Notes under the pieces: generated by a model | Told to the model about the DNA's origin: nothing | Seen by the model: the letters and a program-made list of their open reading frames with translations, nothing else | Databases searched by the model: none | Program-made: the position numbers and the translations under genes | In this document: positions 58,940-64,000 of the stretch, one piece after another | Layout of the letters: the number at the start of each line of letters is the position of its first letter | Position numbering within the stretch: the stretch's first letter is position 1 | Source of the DNA: Yponomeuta sedellus | Lineage: Eukaryota; Arthropoda; Insecta; Lepidoptera; Yponomeutidae | DNA length: 64,000 nt | Assembly (NCBI GenBank): GCA_934045075.1 | Contig: OW203722.1 | Coordinates: 18,452,986 to 18,516,985, forward strand | Direction: 5' to 3'

Positions 58940-59286
58940 CGGTGTCGTTAGACCACCAATGCAGTCATCTTCATCGCGTCATCACAAAATGTTTAACAAA
59001 AAACTCGACTGCTGAGCTAGTTATTAGTTAATCTAAACAGACTGGACCGACCTAATTATCTTAAATATCGGTTCTGCCTGCTTAGTAGTTAAATCATCAG
59101 TCGGGTTTTTGGTAATTTTTTATTCCAATATTGATTTTGGTCTTTTTCGTGTTTTTTTTTTTGTATTTAAATAATTGTGTCAATTCCTTATGACACCCCT
59201 ATGGTATCTCTGGTAGTCGCGCAAACACGGCGAATCAATTGATTATTTATTTACTAAAATCTGACTAACTCTAATAGAGTCGGACC
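58940..59286. other. No gene recognised
   Basis: Includes a poly-T stretch and the 'gcttagtagttaaatcatca' segment shared with about 1,829. Confidence 0.4.
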
Positions 59287-59497
59287 TACATACATACATA
59301 CATACAATCATACATACATACATACATACATACATACATACATACATACATACATACATACATACATACATACATACATACATACATACATACATACATA
59401 CATACATACATACATACATACATACATACATACATACATACATACATACATACATACATACATACATACATACATACATACATACATACATACATAC
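59287..59497. repeat. (CATA)n microsatellite, ~211 bp
   Basis: About 52 units with one interruption ('caatcatac') near 59,306. It is followed by 'aacgcattaaccctcctttt'. Confidence 0.95.
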
Positions 59498-59913
59498 GAG
59501 TAAAACGCATTAACCCTCCTTTTGGGTTCTGCCGCAGTCGGGTAAAACATCGAATACCAGAACTCAAACAGACAAGATCGTGGGATAGGTAAGTAGGTAA
59601 ATCTCAATCGCAAAAGACTGCATACACACACAGATACAGATTTGTATTCATAATATAAATTATATGTTAAAATAATAATAACTTATTGAGTGGTCTGGTA
59701 TCACACATTCTGTCATAAACTCTACGAGTATCATAGAGTCTGTAAAACGGCAATTATGCTAAGTCTGTCCTTTCCATCACCTATTTTAGGCGTACTTTAA
59801 TACCTATTTATGTAGAAACTTCGTTATCTTAAACTTGAGTGATGAATAAAGTCCGGTTCATTTATAAATAAATCCGATTCCGATTGTTTATAAATAAATC
59901 GGACTTTATACAT
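59498..59913. other. No gene; short inverted repeats
   Basis: 'aaagtccg' / 'cggacttt' and 'tttataaataaatc' repeats at 59,849-59,908 form a small dyad. Otherwise nothing. Confidence 0.4.
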
Positions 59914-59972
59914 TAGTAGAATTAAAGATTTTATGTGCTTGTTGTAAGCACATAAAATCTTTAATTCTACTA
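59914..59972. repeat. Perfect 27-bp hairpin
   Basis: 'tagtagaattaaagatttta' plus tgtgctt (59,914-59,940), loop GTTGT, exact complement at 59,946-59,972. Confidence 0.8.
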
Positions 59973-60417
59973 TTGTAAGAAATACGTCATTGTAATAAAA
60001 AACTTAAAAATCATACTTTACACAGTAAGCAAAGCATTGAAAGCTTCATAGTCTGTAGGAATCCCTCTGTTCGCATCTTGGTTGTTTTGTTACAAAAGAA
60101 AAACAAGATAAATAGATTACAAGAACGTGGTGGCTGAGTCCGATTGGCAGTAAATAACGACAATTGAGATGTTTTCTCCCTAATGTTGTGGTTTGTACCG
60201 GGGCGACGAAAGGTTACTCCCGCTTTGTCACATTCAAATTTCCATGCAGCTAGAGGCAGCTATAAAAACACTGTCTGTTTTGTGGGTATCAATATTTTTT
60301 CTTAATTCTTAAGTTATTGTAGAAAAACTGCAATTCGCTTCTTACCTTAACTGTTGATTTTCTTCGCTATATTTGGTAATAATATTTAGAAAAGATTGTG
60401 AACGTGAAAAACTTACA
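59973..60417. other. No gene recognised
   Basis: No repeat or coding match. Confidence 0.4.
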
Positions 60418-60555
60418 TGCATAAACTCACGCCTATATTCCGAAGCGATAGGTGGAGACTTAGTTTTGGCACTTGCCACGATACTGATACACCAATTTCG
60501 TTTAACTAATTCCAGGTAGGCACGCCGGTTAGGGTGCTTTATATTTTGCCATTCG
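60418..60555 (+). repeat. Repeat family D
   Basis: 'cataaactcacgcctatatt', 'cttgccacgatactga', 'ggtagg'-like spacer, 'gccggttagggtgctttata'. A diverged copy. Confidence 0.55.
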
Positions 60556-60979
60556 CTAATACAACTCTATTTGTGAAAGTGTGTCCGCCTGAAACCTATT
60601 ACCGGATCTTCTGCCTTCATTAACTCTATAATTAAAATTCTTTATTATAACTATAAGAAAAATAAGGAAGTTATTATTCTTATATAATGTACTTTGTACA
60701 CGGCGATGCGTCTGACTGATGTCTATTAAATATTTTTTCACACTACCCAAAAAATGTATTTAAATATAAAGTTAATTTACAATAAATACTTGTTATTAAT
60801 TTTCATTTAATATCTTAGTCTCTAATTGGTCCAACCTCTTAAGGTAGTAACATGTTTTTATACGTAAGGGAGCTTGGTAAAAATGTTATATGTTTAAGTT
60901 ACTATTGTACACTTGTTTATGTAGGTACTGGCGTGTACTATAATTTTAAACTTATAAATAAAGAAATCTGAAAATCAAT
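60556..60979. other. No gene recognised
   Basis: Very AT-rich; nothing recognised. Confidence 0.4.
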
Positions 60980-61262
60980 AGAAGGCACAGGCCTTCTCTC
61001 AGAGAGTATGAGAGACTTCATTACTACGCGTATATATCACGAATTGGCAATTCAGGCGCTGAAACACCTCAGACGCTCAGGTTTCCTCACGAGTTTTTCT
61101 TCAAATCAGTGCTCTACTATAGCAATCTATTATCTGCAGTAGCAATCTACTATAACTATACAAATTTACGCAAGAAAAAAAAGGCAGTGGTACATGCCGA
61201 GATTCGAGCTAAACACCTCCCGAATGTGAGGCCGGCGTTCTACCGGCAATCACCGCTTGCCA
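60980..61262 (-). repeat. SINE family H with tRNA-like head
   Basis: 'cacaggccttctctcagaga', 'gctcaggtttcctcacgag', then 'tggtacatgccgagattcga' and 'gaggccggcgttctaccgg', the antisense of a tRNA-like head. Confidence 0.65.
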
Positions 61263-61607
61263 AAAGTTGTAAAATATATTTTTGTAAAAGTACTTGTAGT
61301 AGTATCGTAGATGAGTCACAAACACTTATAAGCTGCGATGGGAGTAACCCGCCGCCGTAGAGGGGTAATGTGCGGCGCCATTAAAAGGACATAAATTCTC
61401 AATCGCGTCTCTATAATGTCACAGAGAATTTCGTACTCGTACTTTGTTATTGTAAACTTGCTTTTTGCTGCATTTCTCGCGTTCGTTCACATAGCTAGTG
61501 ATGTACTGGCTGAATGCCGGCCGTCGGTAAAGTTAGAGGTGCAACGTTTTGTTTAGAGTATTTACAATGGAACAAGCTCTAACGGACAAAAAACGTAACA
61601 AACATAA
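61263..61607. other. No gene recognised
   Basis: No repeat or coding match that I can support. Confidence 0.4.
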
Positions 61608-61755
61608 CATAAACTCACACCTGTAGCACAGAGGGGTAGGCAGAGACCACGGACTGCCACATGCCACGATCCTGACAGATCACCTTCGCTTCATCAACGT
61701 TCATTAGTTGCGGCATGCATACATGCCGGCTGGTTTCGGCTACTTCTTTACGCAA
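61608..61755 (+). repeat. Repeat family D, best copy
   Basis: 'acataaactcacacctgtag', 'ggggtaggcagagaccac', 'ccacgatcctgacagatcac', 'catacatgccggctggtttc', 'ggctacttctttacg'. Confidence 0.65.
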
Positions 61756-62217
61756 AAAAAAACTTTTTCTCGATATAAACAGAAAGATTTAAAAGTAGAA
61801 AATTCAATTATTAAAGCCTTATCTTAGTACCATACCACAGTATCTTAGAGGCTGTCCATTATTTCATCCATTATCCTATATAATTATAGGATGATGGATG
61901 GATATAAGTTTTCGTAATTACAAGTGGCACTTAGTAATATTATATTATTATGAAAATGTGAATATTTTTATAGCCTTATTATTTCCGTTTTATGTTTGAC
62001 TAAGCTTTATGCAAATCAATGTAATTTTAAAGATTTGTTTTTTTTATGATGTAAATTGTCCGTGACTAACCCGCGTTATCGAAAGCGCGACACCACATTT
62101 CTCAAAATCGGTCCAGTGCAGCGGTGCGGTGGTCACAAAAATAACAAACGTAGGTGCAAAAAAAGAGCAATAAGCGCAAGATGCTCTTCATGTTTCTTTC
62201 TTGATTGATTGAAAAAA
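61756..62217. other. No gene recognised
   Basis: AT-rich with a 'ggatgatggatggat' short repeat near 61,888; nothing else. Confidence 0.4.
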
Positions 62218-62228
62218 TACAGAAGTTT

Positions 62229-62483
62229 TAAAAACCTATTTAGAGGCTAAAAATTCCGCCTATGCCGGGACTCAAATCCAAGACCTCTGGCTAACCGTGC
62301 GAGCGCTCTCCCAACTGACCTAGGGGGCGACTACCCGGCATCAGTGAAATTTCGAACCTCTTTACAATACTCTCTGTATTACGTACACAGAGAGGCTCTT
62401 TACGTAATACGTAAAGTAGGTTTTTAAAATTGCCCTTAGCACGGTTAGTGCAACTTAGGTTAGTGCATTCAAAATAATATAAT
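62229..62483 (+). repeat. SINE family A, inverted copy (A16)
   Basis: 255 bp between 11-bp TACAGAAGTTT duplications (62,218-62,228 and 62,484-62,494). A long antisense part (tRNA core and 5' region to 'tctgtattacgtaca') is joined to a sense part with tail 'cccttagcacggttagtgca'. A small 'acgtaatacgtaaag' rearrangement lies at the junction. Confidence 0.85.
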
Positions 62484-62494
62484 TACAGAAGTTT

Positions 62495-63079
62495 GTTTCT
62501 GCAAAATTGCATAACAGTTTGTTGGCAGATACTCTTGGTTTTACAAATTAAAGTTTTCCTATATACTACATACAAAGAAATACTAAAAAAGATATATTTG
62601 AAGACTCCCTACACACTACCCTCTTGCATGCCCTACGCCTAAGGCTTGGGTTTTGTCAGTCACATCACATTGCCACGAACAAGAGGTCGAGGTGCCAGGC
62701 AGCATCAAAACTAGCCAACTACCTACATATGCTATGGTTTATTAAACAAGACACAATCTTGCTCTCATGTTTCACATATTTAGGTACATAAAGAAAACAT
62801 GAAACGCAAGGTGCGTTTTTACTCATTAGTCAGTCTTAACCCACTGTCTTTGACAGGTATCTTATTTCATTGAGGCATCAAAGCTTACGTGAAAGTAACC
62901 GCCACCTTACTCCACCGTTTCTCCAAAGAATTTTGTAAGCAATACGGTCGCAAACTTTTAGCAACCCACGTGTCGCATAACGTGCTCGGAAAAAAAGGCG
63001 AAAGTACTTGGTTTTTTTAAGCTTCAATTATTTTTGCTTTGAAAAAACGTTCATTACGTCAATTATGTCTCATTAAAGA
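62495..63079. other. No gene recognised
   Basis: No repeat or coding match. Confidence 0.4.
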
Positions 63080-63470
63080 GAAGTGGTGGCTCAGTGAGTA
63101 GAACAATGCACTCGCAAGCGAGAGACCCAGGTTCGATCCCCAGTGCGGGCATGTCCCAATGACTTTGTTTAATTTCAAAGTTTCATTCACATTTGCGGAT
63201 TTGTTGTCGCAATACCACACGCTAACTGTGAAGGAAAAGATCGTGAGGAAACCCACGGTTAGTTGGCTCCGCACGTGTTGACTAGTCTTTCCTGTGGGCT
63301 AGGCCGACTAAGCTGTCAGGATGGTATAGGTGCTGGGCAAGCCTACACTATCTAAGACCATGTCTCAGGCACTGCAGCATCCGAGTGGTCCCTTCCCCAT
63401 CTAGTGTAGGTGAAGTTGCCACTGGACACTGTATAAATCATCTCATTACGTAGATGCAAAGGCCAATGAT
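63080..63470 (+). repeat. SINE family I, near full length
   Basis: Head 'gtggtggctcagtgagtaga' and B-box GGTTCGATCCCC, body 'ccacacgctaactgtgaagg' and 'gggctaggccgactaagctg', end 'attacgtagatgcaaaggcc'. Colinear with the minus-strand copy at 21,657-22,060. Confidence 0.8.
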
Positions 63471-63782
63471 CTGAATGTCTCATTACCATGCTGGAGGTCA
63501 AATCCTACTGTCGCCGTACATTTGTACACACGGCCTGTCTGGGTGTATAGCAGAACAAAATTCCTTCAACGAAACAAATCATTGATAACAACCGCTGAAC
63601 TACGATATTTTAACGTCTAGGCATTTAGTTATCAGCTTACAATAGGTAATTTATTAATCTCATTAATTTAAACGTTCTGATCGTGACATTGCGACGTGAT
63701 TGCCGGGGCCGAAACGTTTCGTTTTTTATGAATTCGTATGATTTTGATGTAAACAGTGTACCTTATAAAATGAAGATGAATT
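63471..63782. other. No gene recognised
   Basis: Short spacer without coding or repeat match. Confidence 0.4.
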
Positions 63783-63990
63783 AAGCATGTAAAATGCATG
63801 AGGTTTGTAAAAAAATTGTAAACTCTGTTAGTTAAGGACTTTGAAAAGACTAAGTTTTGAGTTTTTTTGTCTATTTTTTCTCCAAAATGATCTAGATTTT
63901 GAAATTGGCACCTATTTTGACTTGTAACTTTCATAAAGGCGCAGTATCTGCACTACTTTGAATAAAACCGTTTCATTTCATTTCATTATA
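63783..63990 (+). mobile_element. Jockey-like LINE 3' UTR
   Basis: 'agcatgtaaaatgcatga', 'aactctgttagttaaggact', 'gattttgaaattggcaccta', 'gaataaaaccgtttcatttc', with a (TTTCA)n tail. Colinear with the 3' UTR at 52,826-53,030. Confidence 0.8.
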
Positions 63991-64000
63991 ATAGTAAGCG

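Noticed and set aside
59243..59631. Overlapping minus-strand ORFs made of an MYVC period
   Set aside because: Translation of the (CATA)n microsatellite, not a protein.

Overview
The window looks like gene-poor nuclear DNA of an insect, most probably a moth or butterfly (Lepidoptera). I see no intact host protein-coding gene, no rRNA and no convincing tRNA gene. It is AT-rich and built mostly from interspersed repeats. The lepidopteran call rests on the repeat types (RTE and Jockey-like LINE 3' ends, several tRNA-like SINEs, mariner, hAT, Helitron-like ends, and a CsRn1/Kabuki-type Ty3/gypsy element). This is inference from family knowledge, not a database match.

Layout: 0-9.5 kb holds LINE and SINE fragments, an unusual head-to-head LTR dyad around a tRNA-Lys primer-binding site (2.2-2.7 kb) and a 198-bp tandem repeat (5.8-6.6 kb). 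9.5-11.5 kb is mostly unique sequence with two degenerate THAP-domain exons followed by a Helitron-like 3' end. 12.64-17.58 kb is a complete minus-strand Ty3/gypsy retrotransposon with two 435-bp LTRs that read as identical, a 5-bp target duplication, gag, and a pol broken by one stop codon. 17.6-38 kb is a mosaic of SINE/LINE insertions, MITE-like inverted repeats, a solo LTR with a LINE nested in it, a second tandem repeat (25.5-26.5 kb) and stretches of apparently unique DNA. 38.46-40.22 kb is a nested stack: a hAT-like element holding a SINE and a dead mariner. 43,547-48,637 is a 5,091-bp uninterrupted (CAGA)n array, lying between a 5'-truncated SINE and a 5'-truncated Jockey-like LINE. 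49-64 kb is again SINE/LINE mosaic with a 3' Jockey-like reverse transcriptase remnant, a solo LTR, MITEs and a (CATA)n array.

I grouped repeats by my own letters. Family A: tRNA-like SINE, 15 loci. B: ~370-bp SINE. C: RTE 3' ends. C2: a non-autonomous repeat sharing the RTE tail. D: a 'cataaactcacgcctgta' repeat. E: a repeat ending in (TCTA)n. G: a repeat ending in (TAA)n. H and I: two further tRNA-like SINEs. The most notable observation is that 11 of the 15 family A loci are internally inverted (antisense 5' part joined to a sense 3' tail), and seven of these have perfect 10-14 bp target duplications. That is the signature of twin-primed reverse transcription at a very high frequency. All alignments were done by eye, so boundaries of diverged repeats are approximate.
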